From positions 1-51,778 of the forward strand of contig JAAUTS010000002.1 in NCBI GenBank assembly GCA_012031345.1: a stretch of 51,778 nucleotides of DNA, written 5' to 3'. The notes below the pieces were generated by a model. It searched no databases. It was not told where the DNA came from and saw nothing but the letters and a program-made list of their open reading frames with translations. The DNA is from Blastochloris sp. GTDB lineage: Bacteria > Verrucomicrobiota > Verrucomicrobiia > Methylacidiphilales > JAAUTS01. Position numbers and translations under genes: made by a program. Position 1 is the stretch's first letter. Each line of letters opens with the position of its first letter. Shown here piece by piece: positions 29,629 to 38,101 of the stretch.

Positions 29629-29913
29629 ATGAAAAATCCTTACGACATCGTTAGAAAAGCCCGCGTGACGGAAAAGTCCGGCGCCCTCAAAGAGAAGCAT
29701 AACCAGTATGTCTTCGAAGTGGACACCAAGGCCACCAAGCAGGACATCCGTTTTGCTGTGGAAAAAATCTTCAATAAAAAAGTCGCCTCGGTCAACACCC
29801 TGCGGGTGACGGGTAAGAAGAAGCGCGAACGCACGGTCAATTTCGGACGCAAACCGAACTGGAAAAAAGCCATCGTCACCCTGCGTGAAGGCGAAACCCT
29901 GGAGCTTATCTAA
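29629..29913 (+). CDS. rplW: 50S ribosomal protein L23
   Basis: A 94-aa L23 at the tunnel exit, the docking site of trigger factor and SRP. DIVRKARVTEKSGALKEKHNQYVFEVDTKATK, split across its first half, and VEKIFNKKVASVNTL are typical. It follows rplD by 19 bp. The frame is intact. Confidence 0.95.
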   Translation: MKNPYDIVRKARVTEKSGALKEKHNQYVFEVDTKATKQDIRFAVEKIFNKKVASVNTLRVTGKKKRERTVNFGRKPNWKKAIVTLREGETLELI

Positions 29914-29937
29914 TCCTCATTTAACTGGAACAGCACT

Positions 29938-30777
29938 ATGGCCATCAAAACCTTTAGACCTCTGACGCCGACCCTGCGCTTTACCGCAGGCCAAGATTTC
30001 TCGACCATCACGAAAAAGACGCCGGAGAAATCCCTGCTGCACCCCTTGAAGAAGAGTGGCGGACGTAACAACAACGGACGCCTGACCTCGCGTCGTCGTG
30101 GTGGTGGACACAAGAAGCATTATCGCGTGATCGATTGGAAGCGTTCCCGTCATGGGGAGGCTGCGGAAGTGATGGGCATCGAATATGATCCCAACCGCAA
30201 CGCACGCATTGCCCTGATCCAGTATGCGGACGGCACCAAGTCCTACATCGTTGCCGCCCATGGGTTGGCCGTGGGCAGCAAGGTCGTCTCCGGGGCGGGC
30301 TCCGCTCCTGAGTTGGGCAATGCTCTTCCCTTGAAAAATATCCCGCTGGGCATGGCGGTTCACAACATTGAACTCATCCCCGGACGCGGAGCGCAGATGG
30401 TTCGTTCGGCGGGTTCTTCCGCCACGTTGATGGGTGTGACGGGCGAATATGCCCAGTTGAAAATGGCTTCCGGCGAAATCCGCCAGGTGCATGGAACCTG
30501 CTACGCCACGATCGGGCAAGTCAGCAATCCCCAGCATGAAAACGTTATCCTGGGTAAGGCCGGGCGTAATCGCTGGCTGGGTCGTCGTCCCCGTGTGCGC
30601 GGTATGGTGATGAACCCGGTGGATCACCCGAACGGTGGGGGTGAAGCCAAGAGCAAGGGTGGTGGCGGACGCCAGCATCTCGTTTCGCCCTGGGGCCAGG
30701 TGGCCAAGGGACTCAAGACCCGCCGCAAACACAAGCCCACGGACCGCTTTATTTTGACCCGCCGTCCCAAGAAATAA
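29938..30777 (+). CDS. rplB: 50S ribosomal protein L2
   Basis: A 279-aa L2, needed for subunit association and peptidyl transfer. It has RNNNGRLTSRRRGGGHKKHYR and the C-terminal VRGMVMNPVDHPNGGGEAKSKGG, which carries the conserved histidine. The frame is intact. A CDS on the opposite strand over the same bases is a shadow. Confidence 0.97.
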   Translation: MAIKTFRPLTPTLRFTAGQDFSTITKKTPEKSLLHPLKKSGGRNNNGRLTSRRRGGGHKKHYRVIDWKRSRHGEAAEVMGIEYDPNRNARIALIQYADGTKSYIVAAHGLAVGSKVVSGAGSAPELGNALPLKNIPLGMAVHNIELIPGRGAQMVRSAGSSATLMGVTGEYAQLKMASGEIRQVHGTCYATIGQVSNPQHENVILGKAGRNRWLGRRPRVRGMVMNPVDHPNGGGEAKSKGGGGRQHLVSPWGQVAKGLKTRRKHKPTDRFILTRRPKK

Positions 30778-30801
30778 TCAATTAAAACCGGAAATTATCT
30801 T

Positions 30802-31080
30802 ATGCCACGCAGTTTGAAAAAAGGACCTTTCGTTGACGAGCATTTGGCCGTCAAGGTCGAGAAACAGATCAAAACGGACAACAAGAAGCCGATCAAGACA
30901 TGGTCGCGCCGTTCGATGATCACCCCGGATTTTGTGGGTCAGACCTTTTTGGTTCACAATGGCAAGGTGTTCAACTCCGTCTTCGTGACGGAAAACATGG
31001 TGGGACACAAGCTGGGTGAGTTTTCCCTGACCCGTATTTTCAAACGGCACGGGGGACATACCGAGAAGGTGACCAAGTAG
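30802..31080 (+). CDS. rpsS: 30S ribosomal protein S19
   Basis: A 92-aa S19 of the 30S head. [35 protein letters not shown] and [20 protein letters not shown] are all canonical. It is normally followed directly by rplV. Here another gene starts 3 bp after the stop. Confidence 0.97.
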   Translation: MPRSLKKGPFVDEHLAVKVEKQIKTDNKKPIKTWSRRSMITPDFVGQTFLVHNGKVFNSVFVTENMVGHKLGEFSLTRIFKRHGGHTEKVTK

Positions 31081-31083
31081 TTT

Positions 31084-31833
31084 ATGGCCCGGCCTGCCAA
31101 AATTGCGGGCTTGGTGAGTATTTTCGGCTTCAGCCTGGTGCTGAGCCTAGGGGGGCAAGACTCCCCGAAACGTTCTTTACAAGTTGGACAGAAAGAAAGC
31201 AATCGGGAGCAGCCGGGCAGTCAGGAGAGCCGGAGCAACGAGGAGCGTCTGCAGGAGCTGGAAGAAAGTCTGGCTCTGGCGCGGACGGAGTCGGAATACT
31301 TCCATGAGAAGTGGGTCGCGCTCAAACTCGAACACGAAGCGCTGGGTCTGGAAGCCTTGACCGCCAATGAACGGGCCATGCAGGAAAAGCTGGTGCGTTT
31401 GGTGGGAGAGGTTTACCGGAGCGAGAAAAGCAGGCTCAAGCTGCAGGCGGCGACAGAAAAACTGATCGAGGCCGGGCAGAGTCTGCAACAGGCGGGTCCC
31501 TTGGACCGCGCTCAGCGTCGGGCGGAATACGAAGTCGCTCTGCGTGATGTCAGGCAAGCCATGAGGGGTGAAACCAAAGTGGCCATCGCGAACGATTTGC
31601 AGTCCGGGATCATCCGCAGTGTGGATGAGTCCGGTCTGGCCATTGTGAATTTTGGACGGGCCCAGAAGGCCCGGATCGGAATGCCCTTCCGCATCTTGCG
31701 AGACAGCAAGGTGGTGGGTCGGGGCAAACTGGTTGAAATCAGGGAGTATGCAAGTGCTCTGCTGATTGAAGATGTGATTGAAAAAGAACAGGTGAAGGTG
31801 GGTGACCGCCTTCTCCTGGAAACAGTGAAGTAA
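31084..31833 (+). CDS. Exported coiled-coil protein inserted in the S10 operon
   Basis: A 249-aa protein not belonging to any ribosomal family. A signal-peptide-like start (KIAGLVSIFGFSLVLSLG) leads to a Glu/Arg/Leu-rich coiled coil at roughly residues 45-165 (SNEERLQELEESLALARTE and onward). It ends in a compact beta-rich domain (GIIRSVDESGLAIVNFGRA, GMPFRILRDSKVVGRGKLVEI, VGDRLLLE) that resembles SH3/FlgT-C-like modules by pattern only. It lies 3 bp after rpsS and 4 bp before rplV, in the same direction, with base composition like its neighbours, so it looks like a settled member of the operon. The function is unknown. An envelope role co-regulated with ribosome supply is speculation. Confidence 0.8.
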   Translation: MARPAKIAGLVSIFGFSLVLSLGGQDSPKRSLQVGQKESNREQPGSQESRSNEERLQELEESLALARTESEYFHEKWVALKLEHEALGLEALTANERAMQEKLVRLVGEVYRSEKSRLKLQAATEKLIEAGQSLQQAGPLDRAQRRAEYEVALRDVRQAMRGETKVAIANDLQSGIIRSVDESGLAIVNFGRAQKARIGMPFRILRDSKVVGRGKLVEIREYASALLIEDVIEKEQVKVGDRLLLETVK

Positions 31834-31837
31834 CATT

Positions 31838-32263
31838 ATGGAAGTTAAGGCAGTAACAAAGTATACGCGCATTTCCGCCTTCAAGGCGAGGAACGTGACA
31901 CGCCATATCCAGGGGATGCCCGCATTGGGTGCCCTGGAGATGCTGGAGTTCTATCCCCAAAAGGCAGCCCGTCTGATCTACAAGACGCTCAAGTCGGCCC
32001 TGGCCAACGCGGAGAACAACAATGCGCTCAATCCGGCCAACATGATCGTGAAAGAAGCGGTCGTGGGAGAAGGCAGGACGATCAAACGTTTCATGCCCCG
32101 CGCCCGTGGATCGGCTTCCCCGATCATGAAGCGCACCAGCCACATCCGCATCATTTTAACCGAACGGACCGAAGAGGTGGAGGAGACTCCCAAGCAGAAG
32201 TCCAAAAAAGAGGCGATTGCCCGGGGTAAAGCCCGCCGCCAGCAGAAGAAAGCACAGGAATAA
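31838..32263 (+). CDS. rplV: 50S ribosomal protein L22
   Basis: A 141-aa L22, whose hairpin reaches into the exit tunnel. It has TRISAFKARNVTRHIQGMPA, LIYKTLKSALANAENN, and GRTIKRFMPRARGSASPIMKR with SHIRIILTE. A Glu/Lys-rich C-terminal tail of about 30 residues is added relative to E. coli. It follows the inserted gene by 4 bp. Confidence 0.96.
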   Translation: MEVKAVTKYTRISAFKARNVTRHIQGMPALGALEMLEFYPQKAARLIYKTLKSALANAENNNALNPANMIVKEAVVGEGRTIKRFMPRARGSASPIMKRTSHIRIILTERTEEVEETPKQKSKKEAIARGKARRQQKKAQE

Positions 32264-32269
32264 CATCGT

Positions 32270-32910
32270 ATGGGTCAGAAAGTTCATCCCTTTGGGTTTC
32301 GTATCGCCGTCAAACGCAATTGGCGTTCGATGTGGTATGCCAACAAAAAAGATTTCCCGGTCTATCTGCATGAGGACTACGAGATCCGTCAGTTCTGCAG
32401 AAGCGTTTGAATGGTGCGGCCATTTCCAAGATCACCATCGAACGTGCCGCCAACCGTGTGCGTGTGAACATCTTCACCGCCCGTCCCGGTCTGGTCATCG
32501 GACGTAAAGCCTCCGAGCTGGACAAGTTGAAGGGGGAAATCAACGACCTGTTGCCGGGCCGTGATGTCCTGGTGGACGTGAAAGAAGTCAAAAACCCTGA
32601 AATCGACGCGCAGCTCGTGGCGGAAAACATCGCCGTGCAGTTGGAGCGCCGTATTTCCTTCCGTCGCGCCATGAAGAAAGCGGTGCAGACCGCCATGGAC
32701 TTCGGTGCCTTAGGGATCAAGGTGCGTTGCTCCGGTCGTTTGCAGAACGCGGAAATCGCCCGTTCCGAGCCTTATCGTGAGGGGAAAGTGCCGCTGCACA
32801 CCCTGCGCGCCAACATTGAATACGGATTTACTGAAGCCAACACCATCGCCGGAAAAATCGGGGTGAAAGTGTGGGTTTGTTTGAAGGAGGACGCGGCTCA
32901 GGCTGCGTAA
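32270..32910 (+). CDS. rpsC: 30S ribosomal protein S3 (one frameshift)
   Basis: S3 forms the mRNA entry site. The ATG 32270 gives [19 protein letters not shown] missing C near 32393 breaks the frame, and restoring it joins [15 protein letters not shown] to the KH domain block [15 protein letters not shown] and the C-terminal [16 protein letters not shown]. The repaired length is about 214 aa. Confidence 0.96.
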
Positions 32911-32918
32911 GTTGAACT

Positions 32919-33343
32919 ATGCCATTACTTCCAAAACGCGTTAAATATCGCAAAACACAGCGTCGCAGCCGCGCGCACGACGCCACACGGGGAACGACGT
33001 TGGCCTTCGGTTCCTTTGGTCTGCAGACTCTGGAGCGTCACTGGTTGACGAACATCCAGATTGAAGCGGCCCGTGTCGCCCTGACCCGCAACATGAAGCG
33101 CAAAGGGAAACTCTGGATCCGTGTGTTCCCTGACAAATCGGTCACGGCCCGTCCCCCGGAAACCCGAATGGGTAAAGGAAAAGGCGCGCCGGACAAGTGG
33201 GTTGCGGTCATTCGCCCCGGTAACATTTTATTGAATTGGACGGTCTGCCCGAATCGACCGCCCGTGAATCCCTGCGCCTGGCGGCTTCCAAACTGCCCAT
33301 GGGCACCCGGTTCATCAGTCGTGACAGGAAATTGAGCGTATGA
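32919..33343 (+). CDS. rplP: 50S ribosomal protein L16 (one frameshift)
   Basis: L16 sits near the A-site t[37 protein letters not shown] and [21 protein letters not shown] are canonical. A missing T near 33230 (TTATTG) hides [23 protein letters not shown] and the tail [11 protein letters not shown]. The repaired stop TGA at 33341-33343 overlaps the rpmC ATG. About 141 aa. Confidence 0.95.
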
Positions 33344-33549
33344 AGATTGCCGAAGTTAACCATTTGAGTGACCAGGAGCTGGTGAACAAGACCCAGGACC
33401 TGAAACAGGAACGTCTGAACCTCCGCATCCAGCAACAGAGCGGCCAGTTGGAACGTCCCAGCCGCTTGAAAGAAATCCGTAAAACCATCGCCCGCATTGA
33501 GACGGTGGCCAGCCAACGCCGCATCAAGGGATCGGCCAAGGCTTCCTGA
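33340..33549 (+). CDS. rpmC: 50S ribosomal protein L29
   Basis: A 69-aa L29 with the [21 protein letters not shown] helix and [20 protein letters not shown]. It is coupled to rplP by an ATGA overlap. The frame is intact. Confidence 0.95.
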   Translation: MKIAEVNHLSDQELVNKTQDLKQERLNLRIQQQSGQLERPSRLKEIRKTIARIETVASQRRIKGSAKAS

Positions 33550-33583
33550 TCCGGCACAACCAGTGATCCAAAGGTAAAGAGAT

Positions 33584-33859
33584 ATGACAACCGCAGTAGA
33601 AAAAGCAGAGAAGCCCTCCCGCAAGGAAAAGACCGGCGAGGTCGTTTCCGACAAGATGCAAAAGACCATCGTGGTCAAGGTCGTGCGCCGTGTGCCTCAC
33701 CCCAAGTTCAAGAAGATCGTGAAGGTCTCCAACAAATTTTACGCCCATGATGAAGACGGCAAGGCCAAGGTTGGCGATACCGTCCGCATTGCCGAAACCC
33801 GCCCCTTGAGCAAACTCAAGCGTTGGGAGTTGGTGGAAGTCGTGGGTCAGAACCATTGA
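33584..33859 (+). CDS. rpsQ: 30S ribosomal protein S17
   Basis: A 91-aa S17, an OB-fold 16S-binding protein. [19 protein letters not shown] and [25 protein letters not shown] are canonical. A Lys/Glu-rich N-terminus precedes the fold. Confidence 0.96.
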   Translation: MTTAVEKAEKPSRKEKTGEVVSDKMQKTIVVKVVRRVPHPKFKKIVKVSNKFYAHDEDGKAKVGDTVRIAETRPLSKLKRWELVEVVGQNH

Positions 33860-33870
33860 GATAAACGTAT

Positions 33871-34239
33871 ATGATTCAAATTCGTTCCTGGTTGGATGTT
33901 GCTGACAACACCGGGGCCCGCAAGGCCACGATGATCGGTGTGATCGGCAAGAAAAACACGCAGACGGCCCGCATTGGTGACATCATCACCTGCAACGTTA
34001 AGGAAGCTGCCCCCACGGGAGCGGTGAAAAAGAGTGACGTGGTCCGTGCGGTCATCGTGCGCACCAAGCAGGCGATCAAGCGCAAGGACGGCTCGACGCT
34101 GCGCTTCGACAACAACGCCATTGTCATCATCGACAAAGATCAGAACCCGCGTGGCACCCGTATCTTCGGACCGGTGGCCCGTGAGTTACGCGAGAAAAAT
34201 TTCATGAAGATCATTTCCCTGGCCCCGGAGGTCATATGA
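33871..34239 (+). CDS. rplN: 50S ribosomal protein L14
   Basis: A 122-aa L14 at the subunit interface, with [35 protein letters not shown] and [27 protein letters not shown]. Its stop overlaps the rplX start (ATGA, 34236-34239). Confidence 0.97.
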   Translation: MIQIRSWLDVADNTGARKATMIGVIGKKNTQTARIGDIITCNVKEAAPTGAVKKSDVVRAVIVRTKQAIKRKDGSTLRFDNNAIVIIDKDQNPRGTRIFGPVARELREKNFMKIISLAPEVI

Positions 34240-34538
34240 AGAAAACAGCAGATATCACCGTGCCCCGTCGGTATCACGTCAAGAAAAACGATCAAGTGCG
34301 GGTCATCAGTGGTGCCCATAAAGGTAAGGAAGGCAAAGTCCTCCAGATTTTGACCAAGAAAGCCCGTGTCATCGTGGAAGGCGTCCACATGATCAAGAAA
34401 GCCGTGCGCCCGACCCAGATCAACCCGAAGGGTGGATTTGAGGAGAAGGAAGGATCGATTCACGTCTCCAATTTAAAGGTGCTGGCCTCCGGTGAGAAGC
34501 CGGACAAGGCAAGCAAAGCCGCCAAGAGTAAGGAATAA
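34236..34538 (+). CDS. rplX: 50S ribosomal protein L24
   Basis: A 100-aa L24 with the KOW motif [18 protein letters not shown] and [21 protein letters not shown]. It ends in a Lys/Ser-rich tail. Translationally coupled to rplN. Confidence 0.96.
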   Translation: MKKTADITVPRRYHVKKNDQVRVISGAHKGKEGKVLQILTKKARVIVEGVHMIKKAVRPTQINPKGGFEEKEGSIHVSNLKVLASGEKPDKASKAAKSKE

Positions 34539-34541
34539 ACC

Positions 34542-35102
34542 ATGAGCAGTGTCACCAGTTTGAAAGAAGAATACCTCCAGAAGGTGGTTCCCGCGTTGAA
34601 GGCCTCACGCGGTTACAAGAATGTCAACCAAGTGCCCAAGATCGAGAAGATCGTGGTCAATTGCTGCGTGGGCTCCGCTCAGGATGTGAAAAACGCGCTG
34701 GAAGACGCCATCCATGACGTGACCCTGATCACGGGTCAGAAGCCGGTCCGCACCATTTCCAAGACCAGCATCTCCAACTTCAAGTTGCGGGAAGGTCAGG
34801 AAATCGGCTGCAAAGTGACGCTGCGTGGCCGCGTGATGTATGAGTTCATGCTGCGCCTGACCCGCATGGCACTGCCGCGCATCCGCGATTTCCGTGGCAT
34901 TTCCCCCCGCGCCTTTGACGGACGCGGTGCCTACACGCTGGGCATCAAGGATCACACCATTTTTCCGGAAATTGAACTGGATAAAATCAAGCGCAACCTG
35001 GGGATGGACGTGACCATTGTGACCACGGCCACAAACAAGGAAGAAACCAAGGAACTGCTGTCCCTCATGGGCATGCCGTTCTCCGACCGTAAGGTTGCCT
35101 AA
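34542..35102 (+). CDS. rplE: 50S ribosomal protein L5
   Basis: A 186-aa L5 that binds 5S r[43 protein letters not shown] and [21 protein letters not shown] are canonical. The frame is intact. It is 3 bp after rplX. Confidence 0.97.
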   Translation: MSSVTSLKEEYLQKVVPALKASRGYKNVNQVPKIEKIVVNCCVGSAQDVKNALEDAIHDVTLITGQKPVRTISKTSISNFKLREGQEIGCKVTLRGRVMYEFMLRLTRMALPRIRDFRGISPRAFDGRGAYTLGIKDHTIFPEIELDKIKRNLGMDVTIVTTATNKEETKELLSLMGMPFSDRKVA

Positions 35103-35145
35103 CACACGCATTGTAGAGATCGAACGTCAGAGGAAGAAAAAACGT

Positions 35146-35331
35146 ATGGCCAAAAAATCCTGGGTAGCCAAGCAGAAGCTCAAACCGAAATTCTCCAGCC
35201 GGAAATACAACCGCTGCAGCATCACGGGTCGTCGCCGCGCTTACATGAGAAAATTCGGCGTGAGCCGCATCCAATTCCGTGAAATGGCATTGCGGGGGGA
35301 AATCCCCGGCGTGACCAAAGCAAGCTGGTAA
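35146..35331 (+). CDS. rpsN: 30S ribosomal protein S14, short form lacking three zinc cysteines
   Basis: A 61-aa S14 of the short (type Z) length, [10 protein letters not shown] to PGVTKASW. In zinc-binding short S14 the ligands are Cys at 24, 27, 40 and 43. Here only C24 is kept, and T27, S40 and Q43 replace the others. The protein is therefore a predicted zinc-independent variant. The upstream in-frame ATG at 35095 overlaps rplE and is rejected because the S14 fold starts at 35146. Confidence 0.94.
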   Translation: MAKKSWVAKQKLKPKFSSRKYNRCSITGRRRAYMRKFGVSRIQFREMALRGEIPGVTKASW

Positions 35332-35354
35332 GCCCGTCCATCAGAAAGAACATT

Positions 35355-35747
35355 ATGCAGACTGACCCCTTAGCCGACTTTCTCACCATCATCCGCAACG
35401 CCAACAAGGTTTCCAAGGCGGAGATCATCGCCCCTTATTCTCGTTTGAAAGGGGATGTGGCCGATGTGTTGAAAAAAGAAGGTTTCATTGAAGATTTTGA
35501 ACTGACCAAGGAAGGCAAACTTCCCAAGCTGAAAGTGACCCTCAAGTCCAATCAGCGTCAGAAAGCGATCCGCGGCATCCGCCGTGTGTCCAAGCCCGGT
35601 ATTCGCATCTATGTGGGTGCGCGGGAAATTCCCAAAGTTTTGGGCGGCCTGGGCGTGAGCATCCTGTCAACTCCGAAGGGTGTGATGTCCGGTCGTGAAG
35701 CGAAGAAACAAAACGTGGGGGGCGAAGTGCTCCTTTATATCTGGTAA
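35355..35747 (+). CDS. rpsH: 30S ribosomal protein S8
   Basis: A 130-aa S8, a key 16S central-domain binder and spc-operon repressor in E. coli. It has TDPLADFLTIIRNANKVSK and the C-terminal GLGVSILSTPKGVMSGREAKKQNVGGEVL. The frame is intact. Confidence 0.97.
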   Translation: MQTDPLADFLTIIRNANKVSKAEIIAPYSRLKGDVADVLKKEGFIEDFELTKEGKLPKLKVTLKSNQRQKAIRGIRRVSKPGIRIYVGAREIPKVLGGLGVSILSTPKGVMSGREAKKQNVGGEVLLYIW

Positions 35748-35753
35748 ACGAGT

Positions 35754-36296
35754 ATGTCGAGGATTGGCAACAAAACAATTTTGATCCCGGACAAGGTGAA
35801 AGTCCAAGTCCAAGGCCGCCGTGTGAACGTGGAAGGCCCCAAAGGGAAGATGGAATACAACGCACCGGAAGGTGTGGATGTGGAGATCGTGGAGAAGGAG
35901 ATCCGTTTCAAGCGTAAGAGTGAGGAACGTGAAGTCCGCGCTTTGCATGGTCTGGCCCGCTCTCTGGTCAACAACATGGTGCAGGGGACCCTGAGCGGTT
36001 TCCAGAAGCGCATGGAGATCCAAGGCGTCGGTTTCAAGGCCGCCGTGCAGGGTAAAAACCTGAACCTCAGCCTGGGTTACTCCCATCCGCTGTTGTATCC
36101 CATTCCCTCCGACATCAAGATCACGGTCGAGGATCAGACCAAACTTTTAGTGGAAGGTGTGGACAAGCAGAAGGTCGGCCAGGTTTGTGCCGATATCCGC
36201 GCCTACTACCCGCCGGAGCCCTACAAAGGCAAGGGTGTCCGTTTCGCCGGGGAAAATGTCCGCCGCAAGGAAGGCAAAACCGCTCAGAGCAAATAA
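35754..36296 (+). CDS. rplF: 50S ribosomal protein L6
   Basis: A 180-aa L6 with MSRIGNKTILIPDKVKV, ARSLVNNMVQGTLSGFQK and YYPPEPYKGKGVRFAGENVRRKEGK. The frame is intact. It begins 6 bp after rpsH. Confidence 0.97.
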   Translation: MSRIGNKTILIPDKVKVQVQGRRVNVEGPKGKMEYNAPEGVDVEIVEKEIRFKRKSEEREVRALHGLARSLVNNMVQGTLSGFQKRMEIQGVGFKAAVQGKNLNLSLGYSHPLLYPIPSDIKITVEDQTKLLVEGVDKQKVGQVCADIRAYYPPEPYKGKGVRFAGENVRRKEGKTAQSK

Positions 36297-36340
36297 GCAA
36301 ACCCCGCCCCCCGGCAGCACTTCTCTTTTAGGAATCGACT

Positions 36341-36709
36341 ATGAAATCCGCACAAAAAACCACCAAAGCACGGCGTCAGCGCATGCACTTGCGTGTCCGC
36401 AAGAAAATCACCGGCACCCCGGCCCGGCCCCGCTTGAGCGTGGCCTTTTCCGGCCAGCATATCTATGCCCAGATTATCGACGACGCGGCCAGCAAGACCA
36501 TCGTGGGTGTGAGCACCACGGAAAAAGGTGTCGCCTCCAAAAAACTTTCCCCGAACGTGGCTGGTGCCGCGCAGGTCGGCAAGCTTCTCGCCGAACGCGC
36601 CAAAGCCAAGGAAATCAGTGCTGTGGTCTTCGACCGTGGCGGATACAAATACCACGGTAAAGTCAAAGCCCTGGCCGATGCAGCCCGCGAAGGCGGACTG
36701 AACTTCTAA
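36341..36709 (+). CDS. rplR: 50S ribosomal protein L18
   Basis: A 122-aa L18, binding 5S rRNA. It has [34 protein letters not shown] and [24 protein letters not shown]. The frame is intact. Confidence 0.96.
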   Translation: MKSAQKTTKARRQRMHLRVRKKITGTPARPRLSVAFSGQHIYAQIIDDAASKTIVGVSTTEKGVASKKLSPNVAGAAQVGKLLAERAKAKEISAVVFDRGGYKYHGKVKALADAAREGGLNF

Positions 36710-36730
36710 GCCATCATCCCCTCCAATACT

Positions 36731-37495
36731 ATGTCAGAAGAATCCAAAGTTACTCCTTCTATCGAAAACACCGAGCCCGCTGTGGACACGGTTGTGGAAA
36801 CCGCAGCCGGGACGGAAGTCTCCGCTCCGGCTCCCCGTGCCAGCACGGCCAGCACCACCCAGGCGGGGGCCATCGCGGCCAACCGCGGCGGCACCCGTGG
36901 AGGCCGTGGTCGTGGACGCGGACGTGATGGGGAAGGTGGCGGAAACAGTGGCGGCGGCGGCGGTGGTGGCAACTACCTGGAAAGCTCCCGCAACAAAGGG
37001 GAGAAGCGCGACGAAGCGCCGGAATTTATTGAAAAAGTCGTGTTCATCAACCGTTGCGCCAAAGTGGTCAAAGGTGGACGCCGCTTCAGCTTCAGTGCTT
37101 TGGTGGTGGTGGGTGATGGCAAGGGCAAGGTCGGCATCGGATTTGGCAAGGCCAATGAAGTGGCGGAATCCATCCGTAAAGGCAATGAAGATGCCAAGAA
37201 GAACATGGAATTCATCAGCCTGAACAAAACTTCCATTCCTCACGAGGTTCTGGGTGAGTTCGGCGGCAGCAAAGTGTTGCTCAAGCCGGCTTCGGCTGGA
37301 ACAGGTTTGATTGCCGGTGGCGGCGCCCGTGCCATTGTGGAAGCGGTCGGGATCAAGGACATCCTGACCAAATCCCTGGGCTCCAGCAATCCTTCCAACG
37401 TGGTCAAGGCCACCTTGGCAGGTCTGCGTCAGCTTTCGCCCCGTGAAGAAATTTTCCGCGCCCGTGGCAAACAACTCGTCTCCAAGGAATCCTAA
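36731..37495 (+). CDS. rpsE: 30S ribosomal protein S5 with long Gly/Arg-rich extension
   Basis: A 254-aa S5 against about 166 in E. coli. The S5 domain begins near residue 95 ([32 protein letters not shown]) and is complete to ELLRARGK-like ending IFRARGKQL. The first 90 residues are an acidic/Ala/Thr segment followed by [19 protein letters not shown] and a Gly run, which suggests an RGG-type RNA-binding extension. It is followed after 2 bp by rplO, with no rpmD between. Confidence 0.96.
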   Translation: MSEESKVTPSIENTEPAVDTVVETAAGTEVSAPAPRASTASTTQAGAIAANRGGTRGGRGRGRGRDGEGGGNSGGGGGGGNYLESSRNKGEKRDEAPEFIEKVVFINRCAKVVKGGRRFSFSALVVVGDGKGKVGIGFGKANEVAESIRKGNEDAKKNMEFISLNKTSIPHEVLGEFGGSKVLLKPASAGTGLIAGGGARAIVEAVGIKDILTKSLGSSNPSNVVKATLAGLRQLSPREEIFRARGKQLVSKES

Positions 37496-37497
37496 TT

Positions 37498-37968
37498 ATG
37501 CAACTGCACAATCTCAAACCCTCTGTCGGTGCCAAGCATCGCACCAAGCGTCTCGGCTGTGGCGAAAGCTCCGGTCATGGAAAAACCTCCGGTAAAGGTC
37601 ACAAAGGTCAAAAGGCCCGTTCCGGTGGCTCGGTGCGTCTCGGATTTGAAGGCGGTCAGTGGCCCCTTTACCGTCGTCTGCCCAAGCGCGGGTTCAACAA
37701 CGCGGAGTTCACCACCACCTACGCTCCGGTCAATCTTTCCGCCCTCAACGTCTTCAATGACGGGGACACGGTCGATGAAGCCAGCTTGAAGGCCAAGGGG
37801 ATCGTCAATGGCAAATTCGACGGGATTAAAATCCTGGCTACAGGTGAGCTGAAGAAAAAGCTGAGCATTGCGGTCACGGCGGCGAGTGAAGCGGCTCAAG
37901 CCAAAATTCAAAAATCAGGTTCCACCCTCACCCTCAAACCTTTGGTGACGGTTCAAACCAGGAAGTAA
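37498..37968 (+). CDS. rplO: 50S ribosomal protein L15
   Basis: A 156-aa L15 with LHNLKPSVGAKHRTKRLGCGE, GKGHKGQKARSGG and LPKRGFNNAEF. The frame is intact. The 133-bp gap to secY holds folded RNA. Confidence 0.96.
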   Translation: MQLHNLKPSVGAKHRTKRLGCGESSGHGKTSGKGHKGQKARSGGSVRLGFEGGQWPLYRRLPKRGFNNAEFTTTYAPVNLSALNVFNDGDTVDEASLKAKGIVNGKFDGIKILATGELKKKLSIAVTAASEAAQAKIQKSGSTLTLKPLVTVQTRK

Positions 37969-38003
37969 GACGGCGGCATGATCGAACGGAAGATTTTCGT
38001 GGT

Positions 38004-38073
38004 CGGGGTCTTGACCCCGGAACTTCGGAAGCCTGGGCAGGAAGTCCGGGCTCTGTCCGGTCGCAGCCCCAGG
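38004..38073 (+). promoter_or_regulatory. Hairpin cluster between rplO and secY
   Basis: Three stems lie in this 133-bp gap: CGGGGT (38004-38009) with ACCCCG (38014-38019) around CTTG, CCTGGG (38032-38037) with CCCAGG (38068-38073), and inside it CCGG (38046-38049) with CCGG (38057-38060). No T run follows. The position suggests a processing or control site in the long transcript, but this is inference. Confidence 0.45.
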
Positions 38074-38101
38074 TTGTAGTCTAACATTTGGTATATCATC
38101 C

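Noticed and set aside
31084-31833. A misplaced ribosomal protein or fusion of rpsS
   Set aside because: It has its own start, a signal peptide and coiled coil, and the S19 frame ends with a stop 3 bp before.
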